Of a stretch of 64,000 nt of DNA, positions 1 through 7,558 are shown in pieces. Under the pieces are notes generated by a model. The model had not been told where the DNA came from and made no database searches. It saw nothing but the letters and a program-made list of their open reading frames with translations. Position 1 is the first letter of the stretch. The number at the start of each line of letters is the position of its first letter. A program made the translations under genes and the position numbers. This stretch comes from JALSRK01 sp964461995 (lineage in GTDB: Bacteria; Acidobacteriota; Terriglobia; Bryobacterales; Bryobacteraceae): positions 7,408-71,407 of the forward strand of contig CAYWXL010000018.1 in the NCBI GenBank assembly GCA_964461995.1, given 5' to 3'.

Positions 1-2
1 GG

Positions 3-299
3 TTCTTGCCCTGCGCCGTCTCCCCGAGCGGGGCCTTGGGGCTGATGCAACTCAAGCCGGCCACCGCGCGATTGATGGGCGTGCACGACCTGTTCGATCC
101 GGAACAGAATATCCGGGCTGGGGCACGGTACTTGCGCTTTCTACTGGACCGTTTCGGCGGCAACGTGACGCTGGCGCTTGGGGCCTATCACGCCGGCCCA
201 GGCCGCGTGAGCCGGTACGCCCACATCGAGAAGCTCCCCGCTACCCGCCGCTACGTCGGCGACGTGCTCAGCTTGGCCGGGGCGCTCGCCGGCGACTGA
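3..299 (+). CDS. Lytic transglycosylase, C-terminal end (partial)
   Basis: This is the 3' part of a gene that begins before the window; the frame is open to the left edge, so the TTG at 6 need not be its start. The roughly 98 visible residues match the end of a Slt/MltE-type lytic transglycosylase (SLT) domain, which cleaves the glycan strands of peptidoglycan to 1,6-anhydromuramyl ends. Visible hallmarks are SGALGLMQLKPATA (the GLMQ motif), FDPEQNIRAGARYL and LALGAYHAGPGRV followed by a tyrosine-rich tail. The catalytic glutamate would lie upstream and cannot be seen. The gene converges on the sulfatase gene with 15 bp between stops. Confidence 0.85.
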   Translation, partial: FLPCAVSPSGALGLMQLKPATARLMGVHDLFDPEQNIRAGARYLRFLLDRFGGNVTLALGAYHAGPGRVSRYAHIEKLPATRRYVGDVLSLAGALAGD

Positions 300-314
300 T
301 GTCTCCGGCGGCTC

Positions 315-1766
315 CTATTCGCCGCCCCGCAGGGGCCAGTATTCCGATTCGGTGCGAGCGGTCTTCAAGTAGGCTTCGATCTTGGCGACAACGTCTGGAT
401 GTTCCGCCGCGACATCGTGCTCTTCGCCGATGTCCGCCGAGAGATCATAGAGCTCGAGCGGCTTGCCGGGCGCAAGCCGCACGGCCTTCCATTGGCCCAT
501 GCGAACAGCTTGCTTCGACGCTTTGCCTTCGTGGAACTCCCAGTAGAGAAACTCGTGCTTTTCTTGGCGCTCCGGCTCCCCCAGCAGCGTCGGGGCGAAC
601 GAGATCCCGTCGATGCCTTCGGGGGCTGCGACGCCCGCCAGCTCGGCGAACGTGGGCAGATAGTCCCAGAAAGCGCACACGTGGTCACTCACGGTGCCGG
701 CCGCAACCTTACCGGGCCAGCGCACGATCAGGGGTACCCGGATGCCGCCCTCGTAAAGGTCGCGCTTGATGCCCCGCAGCGGCCCGTTCGAGTTGTTGAA
801 CTCCGGGTCGTTTCCGCCTTCGCGATGTGGGCCGTTGTCGCTCGTGAACATCACCAGGGTCCGTTCGGAGATCCCCAGCTCGTCGAGCTTTTCGAGTAGG
901 CGCCCCACGTCCCGATCCAGCCGGGTGATCATCGCCGCATGGCCTTTCTGCGGCTCCGGCCAATCCTTGCCGGCGTAAATGCCGTAGTCCGGGACCTCCA
1001 TCCCTTTGTCGCCCGCTTCGTTGTTGGCGTGCGGCAGGGTGGCTGTCCAAGCCAGGAAGAACGGGTGGTCCTTGTTGCGCTCGACGAAGTCCAGCGCTTC
1101 CTGGGCGATCAGATCGGCGGAATACTGGACGCGTTTCACCGCCACGCCGGCGCCGTCGGGCCGTTTCGGTTCGGCGACGACGTTTTCGAGCGGCACGCGA
1201 TCGCGGTTCCGGAACAGGAACTCGGGGTAATAGTTGTGCGCGTGGCGCTGACACAAGTAGCCGAAGAAGTAGTCGAACCCCTGGCGGTTCGGCTCACCGG
1301 TGGAGCCCGGCCCGCCTAGCCCCCACTTGCCGATCAGCCCCGTGCGGTAGCCGGCTTGTTTCAACACTTCGGCGATCGTCACCGTCTCGTCGGGCAGGGG
1401 GTGCTGGCCCATCGGCTTGACTTCGCGGTTGCCCCGGACCACCGCGTGCCCGGTGTGAAAACCCGTCATCAAAGCGCAGCGCGAGGGGGCGCAGACCGTG
1501 CTGCCGGCGTAATGGTTCGTGAAGCGCATGCCCTCACGGGCCATGCGGTCCAGCACCGGCGTCTGGATGTTCTTCTGCCCGTAGGAGCCGAGATCGCCGT
1601 AGCCGAGATCGTCGGCGACGATCAGGACGATGTTCGGCCGGGGGGCGCTTTCCGGCTCCTTGGCGGGTCCACAGGCCCCTGCCAGCAGCAACAGCGACAT
1701 CGCCGCCCCGAGTGCCGGCCAGATTCGGGCAGGTGCGAGCCTCAGCGTTTTCTGTCTCGTGTTCAT
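315..1766 (-). CDS. Arylsulfatase-type lipoprotein (formylglycine sulfatase)
   Basis: This 483-residue type I sulfatase should hydrolyse sulfate esters outside the cytoplasm. The N-terminus is a lipoprotein signal with lipobox LAGAC (Cys32), so it is probably membrane-anchored. The metal-binding aspartates are in VADDLGYGD (52-53). The sulfatase signature VCAPSRCALMTG places the cysteine converted to formylglycine at residue 92. Further conserved sites are FTSDNGPH and GKWGLGG. Its partner would be a formylglycine-generating enzyme, which is not in the window. The substrate is unknown; relatives act on sulfated glycans or small aryl sulfates. A -10-like TAGAAT lies only 9 nt before the ATG and there is no Shine-Dalgarno sequence. 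Confidence 0.9.
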   Translation of the reverse strand: MNTRQKTLRLAPARIWPALGAAMSLLLLAGACGPAKEPESAPRPNIVLIVADDLGYGDLGSYGQKNIQTPVLDRMAREGMRFTNHYAGSTVCAPSRCALMTGFHTGHAVVRGNREVKPMGQHPLPDETVTIAEVLKQAGYRTGLIGKWGLGGPGSTGEPNRQGFDYFFGYLCQRHAHNYYPEFLFRNRDRVPLENVVAEPKRPDGAGVAVKRVQYSADLIAQEALDFVERNKDHPFFLAWTATLPHANNEAGDKGMEVPDYGIYAGKDWPEPQKGHAAMITRLDRDVGRLLEKLDELGISERTLVMFTSDNGPHREGGNDPEFNNSNGPLRGIKRDLYEGGIRVPLIVRWPGKVAAGTVSDHVCAFWDYLPTFAELAGVAAPEGIDGISFAPTLLGEPERQEKHEFLYWEFHEGKASKQAVRMGQWKAVRLAPGKPLELYDLSADIGEEHDVAAEHPDVVAKIEAYLKTARTESEYWPLRGGE

Positions 1767-1775
1767 CGCGTAAGC

Positions 1776-1781
1776 ATTCTA
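1776..1781 (-). promoter_or_regulatory. -10 element of the sulfatase gene, near-leaderless
   Basis: TAGAAT on the minus strand, separated from the sulfatase ATG (1766) by 9 nt. No recognisable -35 hexamer lies at the usual distance. If used, transcription would start about 3 nt before the start codon. Confidence 0.4.
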
Positions 1782-1914
1782 CCGGAAACAGTCTTGGGCT
1801 TCCTGGGAAACCGCGGCGCGCCCGCCCGGGGGACTCCCTTCGTCGTTGGTGGACCCGCCAACAAGCGGCGCGGCCGACTTTGGCTTCTTAGTGACACGGG
1901 ACCGCGGGCGAGCG

Positions 1915-1943
1915 TTGACGGCGGGTCGGTGGAGAGCGATAAT
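1915..1943 (+). promoter_or_regulatory. Sigma70-type promoter of the tetR operon
   Basis: TTGACG at 1915-1920 and GATAAT at 1938-1943, with the optimal 17-bp spacer. Predicted transcription start is near 1950, inside the palindrome at 1945-1962, so a bound repressor would block initiation. The leader before the tetR ATG would be about 27 nt. Confidence 0.7.
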
Positions 1944-1944
1944 A

Positions 1945-1962
1945 TGACTGACTGGTCAGTCA
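1945..1962 (+). promoter_or_regulatory. TetR-type operator palindrome
   Basis: TGACTGAC-TG-GTCAGTCA: two perfect 8-bp inverted arms around a 2-bp centre, overlapping the predicted transcription start of the tetR gene. Size and position are typical of autoregulated TetR-family repressors. It lies between the divergent sulfatase and tetR genes, about 165 bp from the sulfatase promoter. Confidence 0.75.
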
Positions 1963-1976
1963 GGTAGCTCTCTTCT

Positions 1977-2624
1977 ATGCCCCGGCGTACCGGAGAACGT
2001 GACAAGAGGATCGAGGAACTGCTCGCCGCGGCCACCGCCGTTTTCGCCGAGCGCGGCTACAACGCCGCCACGATCGACGCCGTGGCCGAGCGCGCTGGCG
2101 TCGCCAAAGGGACCGTCTACCAGTACTTCAAGAGTAAGGAAGAACTGCTTTTCGCCGTCTTCGACCGCTGGACGGCCCAATACTTCGCCGCCCTGAGCGC
2201 CCGCGTCCCGTCCACTGGAGTCTCGGCTGAGGAACAGCTCCGCTGCCTGGTCCGGGCTGCCGTCGAACTGGCCGGGGATATTCAGGATCTCTATCCGCTT
2301 ACCTTTGAGTTCTGGGCCGCCTCGGCCTCGCTCGACCTGCGTGAGCGCTTCCTGGCCCAGTTCCGTTCCATGTATCAACTGTTCCGGGACTACGTCGCCG
2401 GCATTCTCCGGCGGGGGGTCGAAGCCGGCGAGTTCTCTCCGGACGTGGATGTCAAGGCGGTGTCGGCGATGTTTGTGGGCGCTCTCGACGGGTTCTTCTT
2501 GCAGGCGTGGTTTGACCGGGAACTGGACCTGGCGAAAACGTGCGAAGGTTTCGTAGCGGTTTTGATTCGGGGGCTAAAAGTCCGGGCGGTCCACGGAAAG
2601 CCGGAAGGAGGCGGCGATGCGTAG
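1977..2624 (+). CDS. TetR/AcrR-family transcriptional repressor
   Basis: This 215-residue regulator has an N-terminal helix-turn-helix domain (about 10-57): the family pattern AVFAERGYNAATIDAVAERA, then GVAKGTVYQYFKSKEELLFAVF. The remainder is an all-helical ligand/dimerisation domain ending in WFDRELDLAKTCEGF. It heads a five-gene unit and overlaps the next gene by 8 bp. The palindrome across its own promoter (1945-1962) suggests that it represses itself and the downstream transport genes until a ligand binds. The ligand is unknown; TetR proteins beside envelope exporters often sense a hydrophobic compound or the exported lipid. Confidence 0.9.
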   Translation: MPRRTGERDKRIEELLAAATAVFAERGYNAATIDAVAERAGVAKGTVYQYFKSKEELLFAVFDRWTAQYFAALSARVPSTGVSAEEQLRCLVRAAVELAGDIQDLYPLTFEFWAASASLDLRERFLAQFRSMYQLFRDYVAGILRRGVEAGEFSPDVDVKAVSAMFVGALDGFFLQAWFDRELDLAKTCEGFVAVLIRGLKVRAVHGKPEGGGDA

Positions 2625-3372
2625 GCGTGAGTTCGGAGGAACGCTTCTCGTTGCTTTCGCGGCATTGGTCCGGGCCGCCCCCTTTCCGGACGCGGCTGAA
2701 ATCGCCCGGCGTTCGGACCGTGCGCTGAAAGGCAAGACGCAGCAAGGCAAGTGCTCGATGACCGTGCGCCGGCCCGAGTGGGAGCGGACGCTCGAAATGG
2801 ATTATTGGTCCGTCAACCCCGACAAGACCTTCATCCTGATCACCGCGCCCGCCAAGGAGCGGGGAACGGCCACCCTGCGGATCGGAACCAACATGTGGAT
2901 CTATCTGCCGCGGGTGGAGCGGACGATCAAGATCCCGCCCTCCTTGATGCTGCAGCCGTGGATGGGCAGCGACTTTACCAACGACGATCTCGTCCGCGAG
3001 AGCAGCCTCGTCAACGACTATACGCACGAGATCACCGGCGAGGTCGTCGAGGGCGGCGATCCGTGTTGGACGCTCGTGGCGACGCCGAAGCCGGAAGCCC
3101 CGGTGGTGTGGGGAAAGCTCGTGCTCGCCATTCGGAAGTCCGACGCCCTGCCGCGGCGCGAAGAGTTCTACGACGAGCACGGCACGCTGAAAAAGGTGAT
3201 GACCTTCGACGACTTCCGGCCGGCGGGCGGCCGCCCGTACCCGATGCGCTGGCGCATGAAGCCTGTCCGCAAGCCTGGGCGTGAAACCGTGCTGGTTTAC
3301 CGGAAGGTGGTTTTCGATCGTCCGATTCCCAATCGCATTTTCACGCTGCAGAACCTGAAACGGCGGATCTGA
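2617..3372 (+). CDS. Outer-membrane lipoprotein-sorting (LolA-like, COG2834) protein
   Basis: This 251-residue exported protein starts at an ATG with a strong GGAGG and overlaps tetR by 8 bp. The N-terminus MRRREFGGTLLVAFAALVRA is a signal peptide with a Tat-like RRREF motif. The mature part looks like the LolA/LppX-like beta-barrel fold that carries acylated or hydrophobic cargo across the periplasm. The COG2834-type hallmark is PPSLMLQPWMGSDFTNDDLV (about 107-126), preceded by MWIYLPRVERTIKI. It probably works with the downstream permease, ATPase and barrel. Family and fold are well supported; the cargo is not identified. Confidence 0.85.
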   Translation: MRRREFGGTLLVAFAALVRAAPFPDAAEIARRSDRALKGKTQQGKCSMTVRRPEWERTLEMDYWSVNPDKTFILITAPAKERGTATLRIGTNMWIYLPRVERTIKIPPSLMLQPWMGSDFTNDDLVRESSLVNDYTHEITGEVVEGGDPCWTLVATPKPEAPVVWGKLVLAIRKSDALPRREEFYDEHGTLKKVMTFDDFRPAGGRPYPMRWRMKPVRKPGRETVLVYRKVVFDRPIPNRIFTLQNLKRRI

Positions 3373-3403
3373 TGGCGAAGCGGCAGACAGCGGAGGCGGC
3401 GCG

Positions 3404-4633
3404 ATGAGACTGTTCCTTGCTATGGCGTGGCGAAATGTCTGGCGGCACCGGCGCCGGTCTGTCCTCACGATCCTCACCATCGCCCTGGGGTTGGCCTTCA
3501 ACATTTTCATGCGGGGCCTCGGCGACGGGTTCCACGAACAGATGGTGGACAACTCCGTCCGCGCCCACATCGGCCACATCCAGATACACCGGGCCGGCTA
3601 CCACGACGATCCGGCCATCACCAAGACGCTGCCGGAGCTGGACAAGATCCGCTCGGCGATCGAATCGTTGCCCGGTGTCCGTGGCGCCTCGTTCCGGGTG
3701 CTGGGCGATGGGCTGGCCTCGAGCGCGGAAAACTCCGCTGGTGTGAGCGTCGTCGGGGTGGACCCGGAGCGCGAACCCACGGTCACCACGATTCACCGCG
3801 CCGTCATCCGCGGCCGGTACCTCGAGCGGGGTGGCCGGAAGCCTTGTCTGGTTGGCGAACGGCTGGCCAAGACGCTCCAGGTGGACGTGGGCGACAGCCT
3901 TGTGCTCCTGGTGCAGGGGGCCGACGGCAGTATGGGCGGGGAAAAGTACGTGGTTCAAGGCGTCTTCCGCTCCGGTTCGCCGGAGCTGGACCGCGGCGTG
4001 GTCTATCTGCTCGCCGAGGACGCTCAAGAGCTCTTCGTTCTGCCCGGCCGTTTCACCGAGGCGGTGATCCTGCTCGACTCGTCCCGGCGGGTTACGGAAA
4101 CGGCGCAGCGTTTGGAAGCCGAACTGGCAGGGCTTGAAGTCGAGGTGCTGCCCTGGTACCTCGTCGAGCCCTACATCCAGCAGTTCATCGATCTCGACGA
4201 TGCGTTCTTCTATGTCATCGTCCTGATCCTGTTCATCGTCATCTCGGTTGGCATCCTGAACACGATCCTGATGTCGGTCTTCGAGCGGGTGCGGGAGTTT
4301 GGCGTGATGATGTCGCTGGGCATGAAACCGCGGCAGGTGGTGCGACTGGTCGTGCTGGAGGCGTTCATGCTTGGAGTCGTGGGGGTTGCCTTCGGCGGGA
4401 TTCTCGGCAGCGCTCTGACGCTCTATTACGAAGCCGTTGGCATGGACTTCGGCGCCTGGGCAGAAGGGGCGGCTGCGTTGGGACTCACCACGACTGTGGC
4501 GTATCCCAAACTGACGGCCGCCAACCTCATCATCTCGAACCTGTCGGTGCTGTTCGTCGTTGTGCTCGTGGCGCTCTACCCGGCCATGCACGCGGCGCGG
4601 CTGCAGCCGGTGGAGGCGATGCGGCATGTCTAA
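3404..4633 (+). CDS. ABC transporter permease, FtsX/LolE (MacB) type
   Basis: This 409-residue inner-membrane protein has the four-helix FtsX/MacB topology: one helix near the N-terminus (about 17-35), a large periplasmic domain (about 40-260), then three C-terminal helices (about 268-290, 318-345 and 372-395). The start MRLFLAMAWRNVWRHRRRS and the VFERVREFGVMMSLGMKP coupling segment are typical of LolC/LolE and related permeases. Such proteins transmit ATP hydrolysis to periplasmic lipoprotein or lipid extraction rather than forming a channel. It follows the LolA-like gene by 31 bp and overlaps the ATPase gene by 8 bp. Only one permease is present, so it probably acts as a homodimer. Confidence 0.9.
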   Translation: MRLFLAMAWRNVWRHRRRSVLTILTIALGLAFNIFMRGLGDGFHEQMVDNSVRAHIGHIQIHRAGYHDDPAITKTLPELDKIRSAIESLPGVRGASFRVLGDGLASSAENSAGVSVVGVDPEREPTVTTIHRAVIRGRYLERGGRKPCLVGERLAKTLQVDVGDSLVLLVQGADGSMGGEKYVVQGVFRSGSPELDRGVVYLLAEDAQELFVLPGRFTEAVILLDSSRRVTETAQRLEAELAGLEVEVLPWYLVEPYIQQFIDLDDAFFYVIVLILFIVISVGILNTILMSVFERVREFGVMMSLGMKPRQVVRLVVLEAFMLGVVGVAFGGILGSALTLYYEAVGMDFGAWAEGAAALGLTTTVAYPKLTAANLIISNLSVLFVVVLVALYPAMHAARLQPVEAMRHV

Positions 4634-5309
4634 AGGCGGGCGGCCGGTCCTGGTGGAAGTGCGCGGCGTCTCGAAGACTTACCGGGACCACGTCGCCGTC
4701 CACGCCTTGCGGGACGTCAGCTTCACGCTGGAAAGGGGAGAGTTCGCCGCCGTGGTCGGACCTTCAGGTTCGGGCAAGACAACCCTGTTGAACTTGCTGG
4801 GCGCCCTCGACGTCCCCGATGCCGGTGTCATCCGGATCGCCGGACACGACCTGACCGCTACACCCCGGGAAGAACTGGCCGATTTCCGCTTGCGCCACCT
4901 GGGGTTCGTTTTCCAGGCGTACAATCTCTTCCCGGTTCTGACCGTCTTGGAGAACCTCGAGTTCATCCCGGCGCTCCAGGGCGTCCCCGGCGCTGAACGC
5001 CGCAAACGGGCCCGGGAATTGCTAGAAACCATGGGGCTCGCCGGCCTGGCCGGCAAGCGGCCGGCGGAACTCAGCGGGGGTGAGCAACAACGCGTCGCCG
5101 TGTTGCGGGCCATCATGACCGAGCCGGATCTCGTGCTCGCCGACGAGCCGACGGCGAACCTGGATTCCGAGAACGCTTTCCACCTGCTCGACATGATGGA
5201 GCGGATGAACCGCGAGAAGGGCATCACATTCCTGTTTTCCACCCATGACCCTCGGGTCATGCAGCGGGCGAGAAAACTCATCCGTCTCCGGGACGGTCGG
5301 ATCGAATGA
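4626..5309 (+). CDS. ABC transporter ATPase, LolD/MacB type
   Basis: This 227-residue nucleotide-binding subunit starts at ATG 4626 (MSKGGRPVLVEVRGVSKTY), overlapping the permease stop by 8 bp. Walker A is GPSGSGKTTLLN (about 43-54), the signature LSGGEQQRVAVLRA, and Walker B LVLADEPTANLD, followed by the switch histidine in FSTHDPRV. Q-loop and length match the LolD/FtsE/MacB group, which power FtsX-type permeases. Gene overlap on both sides indicates translational coupling and a joint complex. A longer reading from 4560 is possible but would run through the end of the permease gene. Confidence 0.93.
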   Translation: MSKGGRPVLVEVRGVSKTYRDHVAVHALRDVSFTLERGEFAAVVGPSGSGKTTLLNLLGALDVPDAGVIRIAGHDLTATPREELADFRLRHLGFVFQAYNLFPVLTVLENLEFIPALQGVPGAERRKRARELLETMGLAGLAGKRPAELSGGEQQRVAVLRAIMTEPDLVLADEPTANLDSENAFHLLDMMERMNREKGITFLFSTHDPRVMQRARKLIRLRDGRIE

Positions 5310-6451
5310 GGCTCCTCATCGTTTTGCTGGCGGTTGCCGCGCCTCTCTCGGCGCAGCCGGCCTCGGATTGGGAGCACAACTTCGGCGGCTATTGGAAGAA
5401 TCTTTTCACCGCCTCGCGGACCATCGTCAACCGGGAGCGTTTCGGCGATCTCCTCGGGCGGCTGCGGCTCACCTACGACGGCCGCTACAAGGATTGGTTC
5501 CAGGTACAGGTGGCTTACGACAACGAAGCCCACTTTGGCAATCTGATCCGGCAGCCTGAGTTCACCCTGGTCCGGGACCGGCAAGCAGCGGCCTGGCTCG
5601 ATCTTCACGCTGTGGTGGCCGAGGGCGAGCACGCTTATTGGGACACCTCCCTTTATCGCGGCTCCGTCACCTTGCGCAAGGGCGGCCTGGGGATCACGTT
5701 GGGCCGCCAGCGGATCGGTTGGGGCACGGCCCGCTTCTGGAGCCCGGCGGACGCCTTCAACCCGCTGAGTCCGCTTCAACTGGAACCGGAAGAGCGCCAG
5801 GGAGTGGACGGCGCCTACCTCGAGTGGAACTTTTCCGGGAACTGGACATGCGCCGCCGCGGTGCTTCCGCAGAACCGGTTCTCCGACGGGACGGTGGCGG
5901 TGCGACTCGCAACGACGGCCAGGAGCTGGGACGTGGCCGCCTTTTTCGGGCGTTTCGAGAGAGACTGGATGGGGGGCATGGAAGCCGCCGGCCAGTGGGG
6001 AGGAGCCGGGCTGCGCGCCGAAGCCACCTACCGCAAGCGGGATCCCTCACGCCCTGAAAACGATGCGTTCCGCTTCACCGCCGGGGCCGATTATGCCTTT
6101 GCGAACACTCTCTACGTGGTCGGCGAATATTTTTACAACCAGGGCCAGCCTGCCCTGGGCCCCGGTTTCAGCCCCGCGTCGCTGCTCCGCTTCACGACTG
6201 AGATCTTCACCCTGAACCGGCACTTCCTCTCCGGCGGCGCTGGCTACGACGTGACGCCGTTGTTTCGGGTGGAAGCCTACGCCGTCGTCGATCTGGCCGG
6301 CGCCGGGGTGTTCTTCCAGCCCCAGGCGCTCTACAACCTGACGCCGAACACCGACCTCAGGGCCGGAGCGCAACTCTTCGCATCACGGCCTGGCGGGGAC
6401 TTCGAACCACTATCGAACCTCTTCTTCGTCGAGGCAGTGGTGCATTTTTGA
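5306..6451 (+). CDS. Predicted outer-membrane beta-barrel protein
   Basis: The 381-residue product has a cleavable signal peptide (MRLLIVLLAVAAPLSAQ) and then alternating aromatic/polar strands through to a C-terminal phenylalanine (EAVVHF), the usual signal for the BAM complex. The segment LGRQRIGWGTARFWSPADAF resembles DUF1302-type or alginate-export-like barrels. It starts within the ATPase stop codon (ATGA overlap), so it should be made with the ABC components. A plausible role is the outer-membrane partner of the export module encoded upstream. Barrel prediction is solid; the family assignment is tentative. Confidence 0.75.
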   Translation: MRLLIVLLAVAAPLSAQPASDWEHNFGGYWKNLFTASRTIVNRERFGDLLGRLRLTYDGRYKDWFQVQVAYDNEAHFGNLIRQPEFTLVRDRQAAAWLDLHAVVAEGEHAYWDTSLYRGSVTLRKGGLGITLGRQRIGWGTARFWSPADAFNPLSPLQLEPEERQGVDGAYLEWNFSGNWTCAAAVLPQNRFSDGTVAVRLATTARSWDVAAFFGRFERDWMGGMEAAGQWGGAGLRAEATYRKRDPSRPENDAFRFTAGADYAFANTLYVVGEYFYNQGQPALGPGFSPASLLRFTTEIFTLNRHFLSGGAGYDVTPLFRVEAYAVVDLAGAGVFFQPQALYNLTPNTDLRAGAQLFASRPGGDFEPLSNLFFVEAVVHF

Positions 6452-6457
6452 AGCTGA

Positions 6458-6473
6458 TCGGCCTTCCGGCCGA
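6458..6473 (+). other. Short perfect stem-loop after the transport operon
   Basis: TCGGCC-TTCC-GGCCGA, a 6-bp stem with a 4-nt loop starting 7 nt after the barrel-protein stop codon. No U-tract follows, so it is at best a weak terminator or an mRNA 3'-end stabiliser. Confidence 0.3.
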
Positions 6474-6548
6474 GGATCGGCCCTCCGCGGCAGGACGCCG
6501 AGGCCGCGCCGCGATGGTCCCCGGTGCGGGAAGGGGAACTCAGGTGAT

Positions 6549-6557
6549 TGCTATAAT
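6549..6557 (+). promoter_or_regulatory. Extended -10 promoter of the hopanoid operon
   Basis: TGCTATAAT, a perfect extended -10 element, sits 8 nt before the ispH ATG at 6566; no good -35 is visible. The predicted start of transcription is about 2 nt before the ATG, so ispH would be translated from a near-leaderless mRNA unless GTG 6611 is the real start. Confidence 0.65.
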
Positions 6558-6565
6558 CTAATTCT

Positions 6566-7558
6566 ATGAATCACTTACGCTCCGGGCATGAGGGGGGCCC
6601 GGGCAAGAGGGTGATCCTGCTCAATCCGCGCGGCTTCTGCGCGGGCGTGGTGAGGGCGATCGATATCGTCCGGATCGCCTTGGAGACCTTCGGCCCTCCG
6701 ATCTACGTCCGCAAGGAGATCGTCCACAACCGGTACGTTGTTGACGAGTTGCGTGGCGCCGGCGCCGTTTTCGTTGACGAACTGTCCGAGGTTCCCGAGG
6801 GCGCCCGCTTGATCTTCAGCGCCCACGGCGTAGCCCCAGCGGTTCGGGAGGAAGCGAAGAGGCGCAAGCTCAAGGTGATTGACGCCACTTGTCCGCTGGT
6901 CACCAAAGTCCATTTGGAAGCGATCCGCTTTGCCAGGGAGGGATACACGATCGTGCTGATCGGCCACCGGGAACATGACGAGGTGGTCGGGACTCTCGGG
7001 GAGGCTCCGCAGGCGACGGTGGTCGTTTCCAACGAAGAGGATGTCAAGCGCCTGCAAGTTCCGAATCCCGAAAAGATCGCCTATCTCACGCAGACCACGC
7101 TCAGCTTGGACGAGACCGCAGGGGTGATCAAGGAACTGCGGCGGCGGTTCCCCGCGGTCCAAGGTCCGCCGGCGTCGGACATCTGTTACGCGACGCAAAA
7201 CCGCCAGGAGGCGGTCAAGGAGGTGGCGCCCGAGTGCGACCTGTTGCTCGTTGTCGGATCTCGCAATAGTTCGAATTCGCGGCGGCTGGTGGAAGTGGCG
7301 AAAAACGCCGGCGCTGCCTCGTATCTCATTGACGACGCTCGTGAAATCCGGGCTCAGTGGCTCGATGGGTGCCGGGTCGTGGGGGTGACGGCAGGGGCGT
7401 CGGCGCCTGAGCACCTTGTCGAGGAAGTTCTCACTGCGTTGGCCGAACGCGGCTTCACTCGAATCGAGACCCGTACGGTACGCGAGGAAGATGTCCACTT
7501 CGCCTTGCCGCCGGAACTTTCCCCCGATCAAGGGACAGTGACAATCAGCAGCCTATGA
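6566..7558 (+). CDS. ispH: 4-hydroxy-3-methylbut-2-enyl diphosphate reductase
   Basis: IspH is a [4Fe-4S] enzyme that reduces HMBPP to IPP and DMAPP, the last step of the MEP pathway. The 330-residue sequence has all three cluster cysteines: Cys25 (GFCAG), Cys109 (ATCPLV) and Cys207 (DICYATQNRQ). Other family sites are EIVHNRYVV, SAHGV, GHREHDEVVGTLGEA, TQTTLS and SRNSSNSRRL. It opens the hopanoid operon and overlaps shc by 4 bp (ATGA), linking precursor supply to hopanoid synthesis. The start is uncertain: ATG 6566 has a -10 element 8 nt upstream and no Shine-Dalgarno, while GTG 6611 would give the more usual N-terminus VILLNPRGFCAG. Confidence 0.96.
   Translation: MNHLRSGHEGGPGKRVILLNPRGFCAGVVRAIDIVRIALETFGPPIYVRKEIVHNRYVVDELRGAGAVFVDELSEVPEGARLIFSAHGVAPAVREEAKRRKLKVIDATCPLVTKVHLEAIRFAREGYTIVLIGHREHDEVVGTLGEAPQATVVVSNEEDVKRLQVPNPEKIAYLTQTTLSLDETAGVIKELRRRFPAVQGPPASDICYATQNRQEAVKEVAPECDLLLVVGSRNSSNSRRLVEVAKNAGAASYLIDDAREIRAQWLDGCRVVGVTAGASAPEHLVEEVLTALAERGFTRIETRTVREEDVHFALPPELSPDQGTVTISSL

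Noticed and set aside
6458..6473. Strong terminator separating the transport and hopanoid operons
   Set aside because: The stem is only 6 bp with no U-tract; listed as a stem-loop, not as a terminator.
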